DNA from: an uncultured Clostridia bacterium
Lineage (GTDB): Bacteria; Bacillota; Clostridia; Christensenellales; UBA1242
Direction: 5' to 3'
NCBI GenBank assembly: GCA_944381135.1
Contig: CALWJY010000006.1
Span: forward strand, 1-42,565
DNA: 42,565 nucleotides
This document shows positions 1 through 8,600 of the stretch, piece by piece. The notes beneath the pieces were generated by a model. It was not told the DNA's origin and ran no database searches. It worked only from the letters and a program-made list of their open reading frames with translations. The translations under genes and the position numbers were made by a program. Each line of letters opens with the position of its first letter. Positions within the stretch are counted from its first letter, which is position 1.

Positions 1-51
1 GATGTTTTTATGCAATGTGAAATATTAAAATTTTACATGCAAAAATGACAT

Positions 52-88
52 TTTTTAGACACTTTTTACAAAATTTTTAGACACTTTT
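52..88. repeat. Short direct repeat, two copies
   Basis: The 15-base string TTTTTAGACACTTTT occurs at 52-66 and again at 74-88 (22-base period), in AT-rich DNA beyond the tRNA terminator. It may be a regulator site for a gene lying left of the window, but no gene is visible here. Confidence 0.4.
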
Positions 89-117
89 AAGTAAAAATTA
101 GTTATGTAAAAATAATA

Positions 118-143
118 AAATCCCTAATAAAAATCAGGGATTT
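118..143 (-). terminator. Rho-independent terminator of the tRNA-Lys transcript
   Basis: AAATCCCT (118-125) and AGGGATTT (136-143) form a perfect 8-bp stem with a 10-base loop. Read on the minus strand it is followed by a T-rich run. It lies directly behind the 3' end of the tRNA gene. Confidence 0.85.
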
Positions 144-146
144 AAA

Positions 147-222
147 TGGTGGACCAGCAGGGACTCGAACCCTGGACCCATTGATTAAGAGTCAATTGCT
201 CTACCAACTGAGCTACTGGTCC
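147..222 (-). tRNA. tRNA-Lys (anticodon CTT), CCA encoded
   Basis: On the minus strand the 7-bp acceptor stem GGACCAG/CTGGTCC, a normal D arm (TAGCTCAGTTGGTAGAGCA), an anticodon stem ATTGA/TCAAT with loop CTCTTAA (anticodon CTT, reads AAG), and a T arm with GGGTTCGAGTCCC-like sequence are all present. The discriminator base is A, and CCA is encoded at 149-147. The gene is followed at once by a terminator and preceded in the same transcript by a decayed tRNA copy. Confidence 0.95.
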
Positions 223-250
223 ATAAATGTAGTTTATACTCGTTTCGGAG

Positions 251-295
251 CGTATGATTAAGAGTCAGATGCTCTACCAACTGAGCTATCAATCC
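251..295 (-). pseudogene. 5' fragment of a tRNA (Lys-CTT-like), decayed
   Basis: The minus strand shows a 5' acceptor strand GGATTGA, an intact D arm and an anticodon-loop region CTCTTAA like that of the neighbouring tRNA-Lys. The anticodon stem is mismatched (TCTGA versus TCATA), and no proper T arm or 3' acceptor strand follows; only a weak CTC/GAG pair lies where the T arm should be. I read it as a truncated or recombined tRNA gene, still inside the tRNA transcript driven from 400-428. Confidence 0.75.
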
Positions 296-374
296 ATGTT
301 TGTGATGTTGCTTTGAAAAACTCTTTATTTTTTTCAAACTTTTTGTAAGATTTGAAAATTTCTTTGTTTTGGAA

Positions 375-388
375 TTTGTTGCAACAAA
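375..388. promoter_or_regulatory. Perfect 14-bp palindrome near the tRNA start point
   Basis: TTTGTTGCAACAAA is its own reverse complement. It sits a few bases downstream of the predicted start point (about 393) of the tRNA promoter, so it could be an operator or a transcript hairpin. No regulator is assigned. Confidence 0.4.
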
Positions 389-399
389 AAACTATGTGT

Positions 400-428
400 A
401 TTATACAACACATTTTTTTTCTTGTCAA
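400..428 (-). promoter_or_regulatory. Consensus sigma-A promoter for the tRNA-Lys transcript
   Basis: On the minus strand a perfect -35 TTGACA (428-423), a 17-base spacer and a perfect -10 TATAAT (405-400). Full consensus fits a stable-RNA gene. It starts just behind the stop codon of the ribbon-helix-helix gene. Confidence 0.85.
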
Positions 429-445
429 TTGATTTTAACAAATTT

Positions 446-622
446 TTATTCTTCGGCGATTTGAATGTCTCCATGCAGGGCTTCGAAATCTCGGATATAT
501 CGCTTAAGAGCAAATTCGATTTCTCTGTTTTTGCTTCTGCTGTTGAATTTTGCTGAGATTTCAATTTTTTGAAGCAATGATTTTTCCACCCTGAGTGTGA
601 ATTTCGGATATGATTTTTCCAT
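446..622 (-). CDS. Small Arc-type ribbon-helix-helix DNA-binding protein (58 aa)
   Basis: A 58-codon ORF starts at ATG 622 after a strong AGGAGG box (5 bases upstream of ATG) and ends with TAA at 446. The protein begins MEKSYPKFTLRVEKSLLQ and continues with a region containing FNSRSKNREIEFALKRYI. This is the Arc/MetJ pattern: a short N-terminal strand (KFTLRV) that contacts the DNA groove, helix A, a turn with SRSKNREIE, and helix B. Such proteins bind DNA as dimers, usually at tandem operators, and often repress their own promoter. The gene is divergent from alr. In Bacillus an RHH antitoxin (EndoAI) lies beside alr, but here I see no MazF-type toxin, so a plain regulator is at least as likely. 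Candidate operator repeats lie at 675-710. Confidence 0.8.
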   Translation of the reverse strand: MEKSYPKFTLRVEKSLLQKIEISAKFNSRSKNREIEFALKRYIRDFEALHGDIQIAEE

Positions 623-674
623 TTTTCCTCCTATTAAATTTTACAAAATTTTTTTGAAAACTTTTATGGTTTAT

Positions 675-710
675 GATGTCAATTCGCCTAAAGATGTCAA
701 AATTCGACAT
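675..710. promoter_or_regulatory. Direct repeats between the RHH gene and alr (candidate operator)
   Basis: GATGTCAATTCG (675-686) and GATGTCAAAATTCG (693-706) are direct repeats 18 bases apart, close to two helical turns. The second also forms an inverted pair ATGTC (694-698) / GACAT (706-710). On the minus strand each carries a TTGACA, so a regulator bound here could block promoters on either strand. Tandem repeats are typical RHH operators; the link to the adjacent RHH protein is inference. Confidence 0.5.
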
Positions 711-743
711 TAAATATAATTATAAATAAAATTAACAATCTAA

Positions 744-773
744 GTGACAAAATATTTGAAATAAATATATAAC
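744..773 (+). promoter_or_regulatory. alr promoter, leaderless type
   Basis: GTGACA (744-749), an 18-base spacer and TATAAC (768-773). The A of the alr ATG at 780 is 7 bases after the last base of the -10 box, where transcription normally begins. No Shine-Dalgarno sequence is present, so the mRNA is predicted to start at the start codon. Confidence 0.6.
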
Positions 774-779
774 TTTAAT

Positions 780-1796
780 ATGGTTAATTATAAAATTATT
801 GATTGTGACAGCCTTATTCATAATTTTAACAAATTTAAAAATAAAAAAATTTGCGCTATGGTTAAGGCAAACGCGTATGGGCATGGACAGAAAACGATTG
901 TCAAATTGATTGAAAATTCTGTGGATGGATTTGGTGTTGTGAATGTTGGCGAAGGAATTGAAGTTCGAAAACTCACATCAAAACCTATTTTGATTTGTGC
1001 GAGGGTGCACAGAGAAGATTTAAAGAAATGCTCAAAACACAAATTGGAAATTTTTGTTGATGATGAAGAGAGTTTGTTGCAGAGTGTGAGGGCGAACCTT
1101 GCCGACAGTTTGCATTTAAAAATCAACTGTGGAATGAACCGATTTGGAGTTAAAAGCGAAATTGCCGCAGAGATGATTGACAAAATTCTTGTTGAAAACG
1201 ACATTAAGTTGAGGTCGATTTGCACGCATTTTCCATGCACAGAAAGTTCTAAGCGGACACTTGAAAACTATCAAAATTTTATGCGTCTTCGCTCAAAAAT
1301 TTCTCAGGAGGCGCCAATTTGTTTTGGTGGCAGTGGCATTGCAAAATATCCATTTCAATTTGATGTTTTGAGGCTTGGAATTGGGATGTATGGATATGGT
1401 GATTCTGGACTTTTGCCTGTTATGAAAATTTGTTCTTATGTCAGTAAGACTTTTTATGTTGATAAAGGCGAATTTGTGGGTTATGGCACAAAATTTAGAA
1501 CCAAAAAACCAAGCAAAATTGCAGTTGTTCCGGTGGGATATGGTGATGGTTTGAGGAGAAATTTAAGCGGGAACTTTGACGTTGTGATTGGTGGCAAAAA
1601 ATATCATTCCGTTGGGAACATTTGCATGGATGCATTTTTTGTTTTGGTTGACGAAAACGTTTCAGAGGGTGACAAGGTTGAGGTTTTGACTGATGCAAAC
1701 ATCTTTGCTGAAAAATTGCGCACAATTCCATATGAAATTTTGACAGGTTTTTCAAATTTGAGAGGCAAAACAATTGTCGAAACAAAAAAAACTTAA
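780..1796 (+). CDS. alr: Alanine racemase (PLP-dependent)
   Basis: Interconverts L- and D-alanine in the cytoplasm, supplying D-Ala for peptidoglycan. The PLP-lysine motif MVKANAYGHG is at residues 27-36 (K29). RLGIGMYGYG follows in the barrel, and VPVGYGDGLRR carries the second catalytic tyrosine; a C-terminal beta domain contains SVGNICMD. At 338 aa it is shorter than the usual 360-390, with a compressed N-terminus and short C-terminal end, but no key residue is lost. There is no ribosome binding site; the start is supported by the leaderless-type promoter. It is a single-gene unit, divergent from the RHH regulator gene. Confidence 0.93.
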   Translation: MVNYKIIDCDSLIHNFNKFKNKKICAMVKANAYGHGQKTIVKLIENSVDGFGVVNVGEGIEVRKLTSKPILICARVHREDLKKCSKHKLEIFVDDEESLLQSVRANLADSLHLKINCGMNRFGVKSEIAAEMIDKILVENDIKLRSICTHFPCTESSKRTLENYQNFMRLRSKISQEAPICFGGSGIAKYPFQFDVLRLGIGMYGYGDSGLLPVMKICSYVSKTFYVDKGEFVGYGTKFRTKKPSKIAVVPVGYGDGLRRNLSGNFDVVIGGKKYHSVGNICMDAFFVLVDENVSEGDKVEVLTDANIFAEKLRTIPYEILTGFSNLRGKTIVETKKT

Positions 1797-1880
1797 ATTT
1801 TTGAAAAAATAATTTTTATGGCAATTTTTATTGATTTTTTTAATTAAATTGGGATTTTGGTTTAAATTTGCATAATTAAT

Positions 1881-1908
1881 TTGAGTTTTAACTTGAAAAT
1901 GCTATAAT
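1881..1908 (+). promoter_or_regulatory. rsmD promoter, extended -10, leaderless type
   Basis: TTGAGT (1881-1886), a 16-base spacer and TATAAT (1903-1908) preceded by TG (TGCTATAAT, extended -10). Six bases separate the -10 box from ATG 1915, so transcription should start at the start codon. Confidence 0.7.
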
Positions 1909-1914
1909 TTTTCT

Positions 1915-2454
1915 ATGATGAGAATTGATTCGGGCAAATTTAAAGGACGCCGACTTATTGAAAACAAATATCCTCACATAAGACCAACAACGGACAAGGT
2001 CAGGCAGGCAATTTTTACGAAATTGCAGTTTTTTCTTCCTGAAAAGAAAGTGTTGGACTTGTTTTGTGGAACGGGAGCAATGAGCATTGAGGCGCTGAGT
2101 CGGGGTGCTGGAAGCGTGACAATGGTGGACAAAGATTTTCGAAGTGTTGCCATGGCGAAAGAAAATTTGAAAAACATGGGAATTGACCAAAAAGTTGTCA
2201 AATGTGACGCTTTGATTTTCCTTGACAAATGCACTGAACAATTTGATTTAATCATTCTTGACCCACCTTATAAAAGCGGACTTTATGGTGTGGTTTTGAA
2301 AAAAATTTATGACAAGAAGTTGCTTACAGGTGACGGCGTGATTGTGTGTGAGCATGCGAAAGAAGACAAATTTGAAACTGACAAATTTCAAGTTTATGAC
2401 GAAAAAAAATATGGCAACATTGCTGTGACATATTTATGCAATTTTGAGAATTGA
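1915..2454 (+). CDS. rsmD: 16S rRNA (guanine966-N2)-methyltransferase RsmD
   Basis: Methylates G966 of 16S rRNA during 30S assembly using S-adenosylmethionine. The family opening (MRIDSGKFKGRRL), the conserved TTDKVRQAIF stretch, the SAM-binding motif VLDLFCGTGAMSIEALSRGA and the catalytic DPPY (in LIILDPPYKSG, about residues 118-128) are all present; 179 aa is the normal length. Two ATG codons stand in tandem (1915 and 1918). No Shine-Dalgarno exists and the -10 box ends at 1908, so a leaderless start at 1915 is preferred. The usual neighbour coaD is not next to it here. Confidence 0.93.
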   Translation: MMRIDSGKFKGRRLIENKYPHIRPTTDKVRQAIFTKLQFFLPEKKVLDLFCGTGAMSIEALSRGAGSVTMVDKDFRSVAMAKENLKNMGIDQKVVKCDALIFLDKCTEQFDLIILDPPYKSGLYGVVLKKIYDKKLLTGDGVIVCEHAKEDKFETDKFQVYDEKKYGNIAVTYLCNFEN

Positions 2455-2589
2455 AATTTGAAATGAAAACATCTTTGTTTTAGTTTTTATTTGTGAATAT
2501 TTCGCAAAAAAAAACATTAAAAAATGCATTATTTATTATTAACTTAATTTGAATGATGTTTTATTGAATTGTTTTTATTTTAAATTTTA

Positions 2590-2619
2590 TTGACAGCGAT
2601 TTTTTGTGTTGCATATATT
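2590..2619 (+). promoter_or_regulatory. glmS promoter
   Basis: TTGACA (2590-2595), an 18-base spacer and TATATT (2614-2619), about 25 bases before ATG 2645. The leader is too short for a glmS ribozyme. Confidence 0.6.
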
Positions 2620-2644
2620 TTTATATAAAGTTAAAGGAGAAGAT

Positions 2645-4387
2645 ATGTGCGGAATATGTGCAGGAATTGGGCATGAAAATCAAATTGATGATGTTGTTTG
2701 TGGACTGAAAAAATTGGAATATCGCGGATATGACTCAAGTGGAATTGCCTTTCTTAAAAATGGAGAAATTCAAGCAATCAAAAGTGTTGGACAAATCAAG
2801 AATTTGGAAAAGAAAATTGATGACGAAGTGTGTTCACATGTTGTGATTGGCCACACCAGATGGGCAACACATGGAAGTGTTTGCGAAGAAAACGCTCATC
2901 CACATATTTCGCAAAATGGCGAATTTGCCATGGTGCATAATGGCATTGTTGAAAATTTTGAGAATTTGAAAGGAAATTTGAATTGCAATTTCAAGTCTCA
3001 AACGGACACTGAAGTTTTCGTCAATTTGGTGGAGGCTGAAAGTGGAACTCCACTTGAGAGATTGATGAAAGCAAGCCGGAAAGTTGTTGGCAGTTTTGCC
3101 GTGGCACTTCTTCACAAAAATACAAACAGCATTTTTCTTGCAAAGAGAAAAAGTCCGCTTATGGTTGCGGTTGGAAAAGATGGGGTGTTTGCAGGCAGTG
3201 ACATTTCCGTGTTTGCAGGCAAGTTTGATTTTTGCTATATCTTTGAGGATGACGAGTTTGCCATTATGGAAGAAGATGGGGTTAAGTTTTTTGACTTAAA
3301 TGGCAACCAAATCAGCAAAAAAGCGGTTGACATCAGAGATTTTGATTTTTATGATGAAGATTTGAATGAAGATTTCTATATGCTTAAAGAAATCAAAGAG
3401 CAACCGGCGGCGCTGAGAAAAACCTATTTCAAGTTTTTTTCCGAAGGTTTGCAATTCGATTTTGAAGCCATAAAAAAATTTAAAAGTTTTCATTTTATTG
3501 CCTGTGGAACGGCATATCACAGTTGTCTTTTGGGCGCACAATTTATTCAGCAATTTTGCAAAAAAGATTGCAAAGTTTCGATTGCAAGCGAGTTTAGATA
3601 TGGAAGCAACATATATTCCAAAAATTGTTTGTATGTTTTTGTCAGCCAAAGTGGCGAAACTGCCGACACAATGGCCTGTGCAAGTCTTGTGAAAGAAAAA
3701 GGGTTGAAAGTGATGTGTGTGACAAATGTGCCATATTGTTCGCTCAACAAACTTGCGGACTTTGTCTTGCCGACATTTGCAGGGCGCGAGGTGGCAGTTG
3801 CCTCCACAAAAGCATACACAACTCAAGTTTTCACATTGTTGATTTTTGCACTTTTTTTAAATGACAAGGCGACGCGCTTGCAGGACGAATTGAAAAGGTT
3901 TGTTTTAAATCTTGAAAACCTTCAGTTTAATGAATGTTTGTTGGAAGAAATTTCGAAATTTAAAAAAATTTTCTTCATTGGAAGGGAGCAAGATTATGTC
4001 AGTGCACTTGAGGGTGCATTGAAACTTAAAGAAATTGCCTATCTCAACTGCCTTGGCATGCCGGCGGGCGAACTTAAGCATGGAACATTGGCGCTCATCG
4101 ACCCACAAACTTTGGTGATTGCAATTTCAACGCAAAGGGCGCTTAAAGGAAAAATGGAAAGCAACATTGAAGAAATCAAGGCGCGTGGAGGGAAAGTTTT
4201 GCTGATTTCCAACTTCAAACACAATGTTGAAACAGATTTCTTTGTTGAACTTCCTGACTTTGATGAAATGTTCATGCCAATTGTTTCAATCATTCCTCTT
4301 CAGCAACTTGCTTTGAACTTTGCGCTTAAACTTGGGTATAACCCTGACAAACCGCGCAATCTTGCAAAATCAGTGACTGTGGAATGA
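2645..4387 (+). CDS. glmS: Glutamine-fructose-6-phosphate aminotransferase (isomerizing)
   Basis: Makes glucosamine-6-phosphate from fructose-6-phosphate and glutamine, the first committed step to UDP-GlcNAc and cell wall. The enzyme needs Cys as the residue after the initiator Met; the start was therefore set at ATG 2645 (MCGICAGIG), which also has AAAGGAGA 6-7 bases upstream. An upstream in-frame ATG at 2606 would bury the catalytic Cys. Domains: class-II glutamine amidotransferase (residues 2 to about 215, with LEYRGYDSSG, HTRWATHG, HNGIVEN) followed by two SIS sugar-isomerase domains (FHFIACGTAYHS, VFVSQSGETADT, MPAGELKHGTLALID), ending in KPRNLAKSVTVE. The 580-aa length is slightly below the common 600. 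It is followed by a terminator. Confidence 0.97.
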   Translation: MCGICAGIGHENQIDDVVCGLKKLEYRGYDSSGIAFLKNGEIQAIKSVGQIKNLEKKIDDEVCSHVVIGHTRWATHGSVCEENAHPHISQNGEFAMVHNGIVENFENLKGNLNCNFKSQTDTEVFVNLVEAESGTPLERLMKASRKVVGSFAVALLHKNTNSIFLAKRKSPLMVAVGKDGVFAGSDISVFAGKFDFCYIFEDDEFAIMEEDGVKFFDLNGNQISKKAVDIRDFDFYDEDLNEDFYMLKEIKEQPAALRKTYFKFFSEGLQFDFEAIKKFKSFHFIACGTAYHSCLLGAQFIQQFCKKDCKVSIASEFRYGSNIYSKNCLYVFVSQSGETADTMACASLVKEKGLKVMCVTNVPYCSLNKLADFVLPTFAGREVAVASTKAYTTQVFTLLIFALFLNDKATRLQDELKRFVLNLENLQFNECLLEEISKFKKIFFIGREQDYVSALEGALKLKEIAYLNCLGMPAGELKHGTLALIDPQTLVIAISTQRALKGKMESNIEEIKARGGKVLLISNFKHNVETDFFVELPDFDEMFMPIVSIIPLQQLALNFALKLGYNPDKPRNLAKSVTVE

Positions 4388-4502
4388 GAACTTGGAGGAA
4401 GTTGAGCAAAACCTCTGATTTTTTCTTATGAGATTGGGTAATTTTGATTTTCATATTTAAAACAAAACACGAAGAGAAAGGCTCGTAGCCTTTGAACTTG
4501 GC

Positions 4503-4542
4503 AAAAAAAGATAGTGGATATAATTTTTACCACTATTTTTTG
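4503..4542. terminator. Bidirectional terminator between glmS and the phosphodiesterase gene
   Basis: ATAGTGG (4511-4517) pairs with CCACTAT (4530-4536), with an A-run before and a T-run after, so it works on both strands for the two convergent genes. A second hairpin AAAGGCT-CGT-AGCCTTT lies at 4477-4493 without a T-run. Confidence 0.8.
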
Positions 4543-4620
4543 TATCATTATTTTCATTTTTGTGTGGTTTAATGTTTTATGAAAATTTTGTCAAGTTGGT
4601 TTCAAAAAAACTTGATTTTG

Positions 4621-5400
4621 TCAAATTTCAGGTTCAAAACCTTGGAATATGATGTTGTCGCAATATTTCACCACACGCAAATATTCCTTTTTGCTTTCAA
4701 CAACCCAAGCAAGAAGTGGAAGATTTTTATATTTTTTCACAATTCGGTTTGGAAGAGCTGTGTTTTGATAGGCGATGAAATGAGGCTCGCTGACAGATTT
4801 GTTGAGCATCATATGTTTGAGCACATACCTGACAATTTTTGACATTTTCAAATCTTCAAAACCTTCACCTTTGAATGTGCCTGAAAGTTGCCCGCGAATG
4901 ATGTTCGGTGAATGTTTTTTGAAATATGCAAGCGAATATGGGTTGAAAGACTGAACTGCAAATTTGCCTTTATATGTTTTCAAGCGGTTGATGATTGCTT
5001 GTTCAAGTTTCCCAACTTTATATTGATTTTTGATTTCAATCAAAATTGGCACTTTGCCGTCGATAAGTTCCAAAACCTCGTCGAAAGTTGGAATTGTCTC
5101 TTTTGTGCCAGCAAGATGGAGTGCCTTGAGGTCTTCTTTATTGAGATATTTCAAATAGCCATCATTGCCAGTCATACGAGCAAGCGAACTGTCGTGAAAA
5201 ACAGCAATTGTGCCGTCTGCAAGAAGGTGTACATCAAATTCAATGGCATATCCTTTTTCAATTGCCTTTGAAAACGCAGCAAGTGAGTTTTCTGGAACAT
5301 TTTTGCCATGAAGTCCACGATGCGCAATTGGTGTTTCCACCAACCAAGTTTTGAAAAGGTCAATTTGTTGTTCAGCACTTTCAATTTTCTGCTTACTCAT
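4621..5400 (-). CDS. Glycerophosphodiester phosphodiesterase (cytosolic type)
   Basis: Hydrolyses glycerophosphodiesters (lipid head-group products) to glycerol-3-phosphate and an alcohol. Family motifs are clear: AHRGLHGKNVPENSLAAF (catalytic His-Arg), AIEFDVHLLADGTIAVFHD (metal ligands Glu/Asp and second catalytic His), then a TIM-barrel body with VPILIEIKNQ and a C-terminal IIFQGFEPE. No signal peptide is visible, so it should act inside the cell. The start at ATG 5400 is preferred over an in-frame ATG at 5421 because GGAGAAG lies 9 bases before it, giving 259 aa. It stands alone, convergent with glmS. Confidence 0.92.
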   Translation of the reverse strand: MSKQKIESAEQQIDLFKTWLVETPIAHRGLHGKNVPENSLAAFSKAIEKGYAIEFDVHLLADGTIAVFHDSSLARMTGNDGYLKYLNKEDLKALHLAGTKETIPTFDEVLELIDGKVPILIEIKNQYKVGKLEQAIINRLKTYKGKFAVQSFNPYSLAYFKKHSPNIIRGQLSGTFKGEGFEDLKMSKIVRYVLKHMMLNKSVSEPHFIAYQNTALPNRIVKKYKNLPLLAWVVESKKEYLRVVKYCDNIIFQGFEPEI

Positions 5401-5608
5401 ATTTTTCTTCTCCGATTTCATCTTTATTATTTTACAATTGACAACTCTGAAATTTATGTTGATTTAAAATTGATTTATTGTCCAAAATGATTGTGAAATA
5501 ATCTTAACAAAATTTTGATTTTTTGTCAAATCAATTATGAAATTATTACTATTATATTGAAATAAATTTAATTTTATTGCAAAATCATCAACAAAACTTT
5601 AAAGAATT

Positions 5609-8600
5609 TCAGTTTTCATTTTGGCTTCCTGCTAAGTTTTTGATTGTCTTAAGTCTTTCCATGGCGTCAGTTTTGCTTTTGGACAAAAGTCTCTCTGCCT
5701 CTTCGCCACGCAACTCTTTGATGGCGCTGAAGCGGGTTTCGCCGTTCAGGAAGTCGTCATATTTGTCAAAGTTGCTGACGCTGTCAATTTGCAGGTTGTT
5801 GGTTTGAGGGTTATATCTCAAAAGCGACCAATAGCCACTTTCAACGGCTTTTCGCATTTCGGTGGTGGTTTCGGACATGTCGAAGCCATGGTTCACGCAA
5901 GGAGAATATGCCACAATCAAACTTGGCCCGTCAAAACTTTCCGCTTCCTTAAATGCTTTTATGCACTGTGTCATGTTTGCGCCAAGCGACACTTGAGCAA
6001 CATAGCAATTTTTGCATGCAATTGCAAGTGCCACAAGGTCTTTCTTTTTCGTCCTCTTGCCTGAATTTGCAAACTTCACCATTGCACCGCGAGGTGTCGA
6101 TTTTGAAGCCTGTCCGCCTGTGTTGGAATAGACCTCAGTGTCCAAAACCAAAATGTTGACATTTTCGTTGCTGTTCAAGACGTGGTCAAGTCCGCCATAG
6201 CCGATGTCATATGCCCATCCGTCTCCACCAATCATCCAAACGCTTTGGTTTTCGTTTGCGCTGGCGTATTTGCTTCCAAGATGAATGCCAAGTCCAAATT
6301 CCGCGTTGTCTTCAAACAGCGAGTTTGCCCATGCTGGACCTTTGCCTTCTTCATTTTTGAGGTATGGGCAACTTGGGAAAGAACCACCATAGATACTTGA
6401 ACATCCTGTGGCGTTTGCAATCACCATTCGGTCGCCAAAAAGGGTGGTGGCAAGTTTGATATATGATGTCTCGCCACATCCACCGCACGCGCCAGAAAAG
6501 CCGAAGAGACAATCTTTGAATTGCAGTCCTTTTGGCAGATCTGTCGAAAATGGAGTTTCTTTTTCGGTTTTGAGGGTGAGTGTTTTGCGACAGTTTTCTT
6601 TCTCCTTGTCCAAAAGTTCGTTTGCCATGTGCATGACAAGAGCTTTGTTCACGGCAGGGCAAGTTTTTGCGCACACGCCACAGCCTGTGCAATCTTCTGG
6701 GCTGACTTGAAGACGATAGAAATAGCCATTCATGCCAAAGGCGGCGGCAAATTCCAATTCTTCAGGCGTTTCACCTTTCACAAGCACCGGTCTGATGGCG
6801 TTGTGTGGGCAAGCCATGACGCACTGTCCGCACTGAATGCAGTTTTTTGGAATCCAAAGTGGCAAATGAGTGGCAAATCCGCGCTTTTCAAATTCGGCAG
6901 TGCCTTGTGGAATTTTTCCCGCTTGGTCAAAGACGGAAACAGGCAAAGTGTCACCTTGCAATTTTTCGATTGGTTTCATGATTTTTTGATAGAACTCATC
7001 TTGAATGTTTTTGTCTGCAAGTTTAAGCCCTTTGAATGTGAATTTTGAAATGTCAACTTCTTCAATTCTTTCGACAGTTTTTCGTGAGGCATTGAGGTTT
7101 TGCTCAACAACTTTCTTGCCCTTTTTGGAAAAAGTTTTTTTGATGTAGTTTTCAATTTTTTCAGTTGCAACCTTGAAGTCAATGAGATTTGCAACTTTAA
7201 ACATTGCTGTTTGCATGATCATGTTGATTTTGTTGCCAAGTCCAACTTCCTCTGCCAATTTTTGCGCGTTGATCACAAAAAGTGTGGCGTGGCGGTCTTG
7301 CAAAGTTTTCTTATATACATCTGGCAAGACCTTGTCAACTTCGTCTGCACTGAAAATGGTGTTGACCAAAACTTTTCCGCCTTCTTTCAAGCCCTCAAGA
7401 CAGTTGTATCTGTGCACAAATGAGAAATTGTTGATGGTGATGATGTCGGCATTTTGGACAAGATAGGTGCTTTTGATTGGTGTGTCGCTGACGCGTATGT
7501 GACTGCGTGTCAAACTTCCGCTCTTTTTGCTGTCATATTCAAAATAGCCCTGCACATATTTGTCCAACTCTTCGCCTAAAATTTTGATTGTGCTTTTGCT
7601 TGCTGACACTGTGCCATCCGAGCCGAGACCCCAAAATTTCATTTGGAAATTGGAAGTTTTGGTGTGATATTCCTCGCATGGAAGAGACGAATTTGAAACA
7701 TCATCCACAATTCCAACAGTGAAATTGTCTTTTTCGGTTTCAAAGTTTTTGATGGCCGCAACAACCATGCTTGGAGTGAATTCTTTTCCGCCAAGCCCAT
7801 ATCTTCCACCCAAAATCTTGACGCTTGGACGGTCTTTGAGTGCGTTTGCAACATCCAAAAACATTGGCTCACGCGCGCCACATTCTTTTGTGCGGTCAAG
7901 GACGATGACTTTTTCCACACTTTGAGGCAAGGCTTTTGAAAATTTCTCATAGTCAAACGGGCGGAAGAGGTGGACTTTCATAAGCGCCACATCTTTAAAG
8001 TTTTTGTCCGTGGTGATGACTTCTTCAATTGTCTCGCAAGAAGAGCCCATGCTGACAATCACTTTCTTTGGCTTTTTTGCGCCAACAAGTTGGTGGGCTT
8101 GATATGTTCTTCCTGTCAGTGAGGCAAATTTGTCCAAAATTCGAGAAAGAATTTCGCAAACATTCACATAGGCAGGGGAGGAGAGTTCGCGGTTTTGGAA
8201 AAACACATCTGGGTTTTGTGCTGTGCCTTTTTGATATGGCTTTTCAGGCGTGAGGCGACCCTCTCTGAATTTTTCAATTTGTTTGAGTGGAAGCATTTTC
8301 TTGATTACATCATTTGAGATGATTTCAATTTTTTGTGTTTCGTGTGATGTTCTGAATCCGTCAAAAAAATGAACGACAGGAAGAGAAGTTTCATATGCAA
8401 GAATATGCGCAATTAAGGCAAAATCGTGTGCCTCTTGCACGGAATTGGATGAAAGCAAAATGCAACCGGTTTGTCTGATTGCCATAACATCGCTGTGGTC
8501 ACCAAAAATGGAAAGAGCGTGCGTTGCAACTGTGCGTGCTGCCACATGCAAAACGCATGGCAAGTGTTCACCAGCAAGTTTATATAGGTTTGGAATCATC

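Noticed and set aside
334..564. 76-residue frame on the minus strand
   Set aside because: It overlaps the RHH gene in another frame, has no ribosome binding site and low-complexity content; the 58-codon frame starting at 622 is the real gene.
2455..2644. Possible glmS ribozyme upstream of glmS
   Set aside because: The promoter lies only about 25 bases before the start codon, and no ribozyme core is seen in this AT-rich gap.
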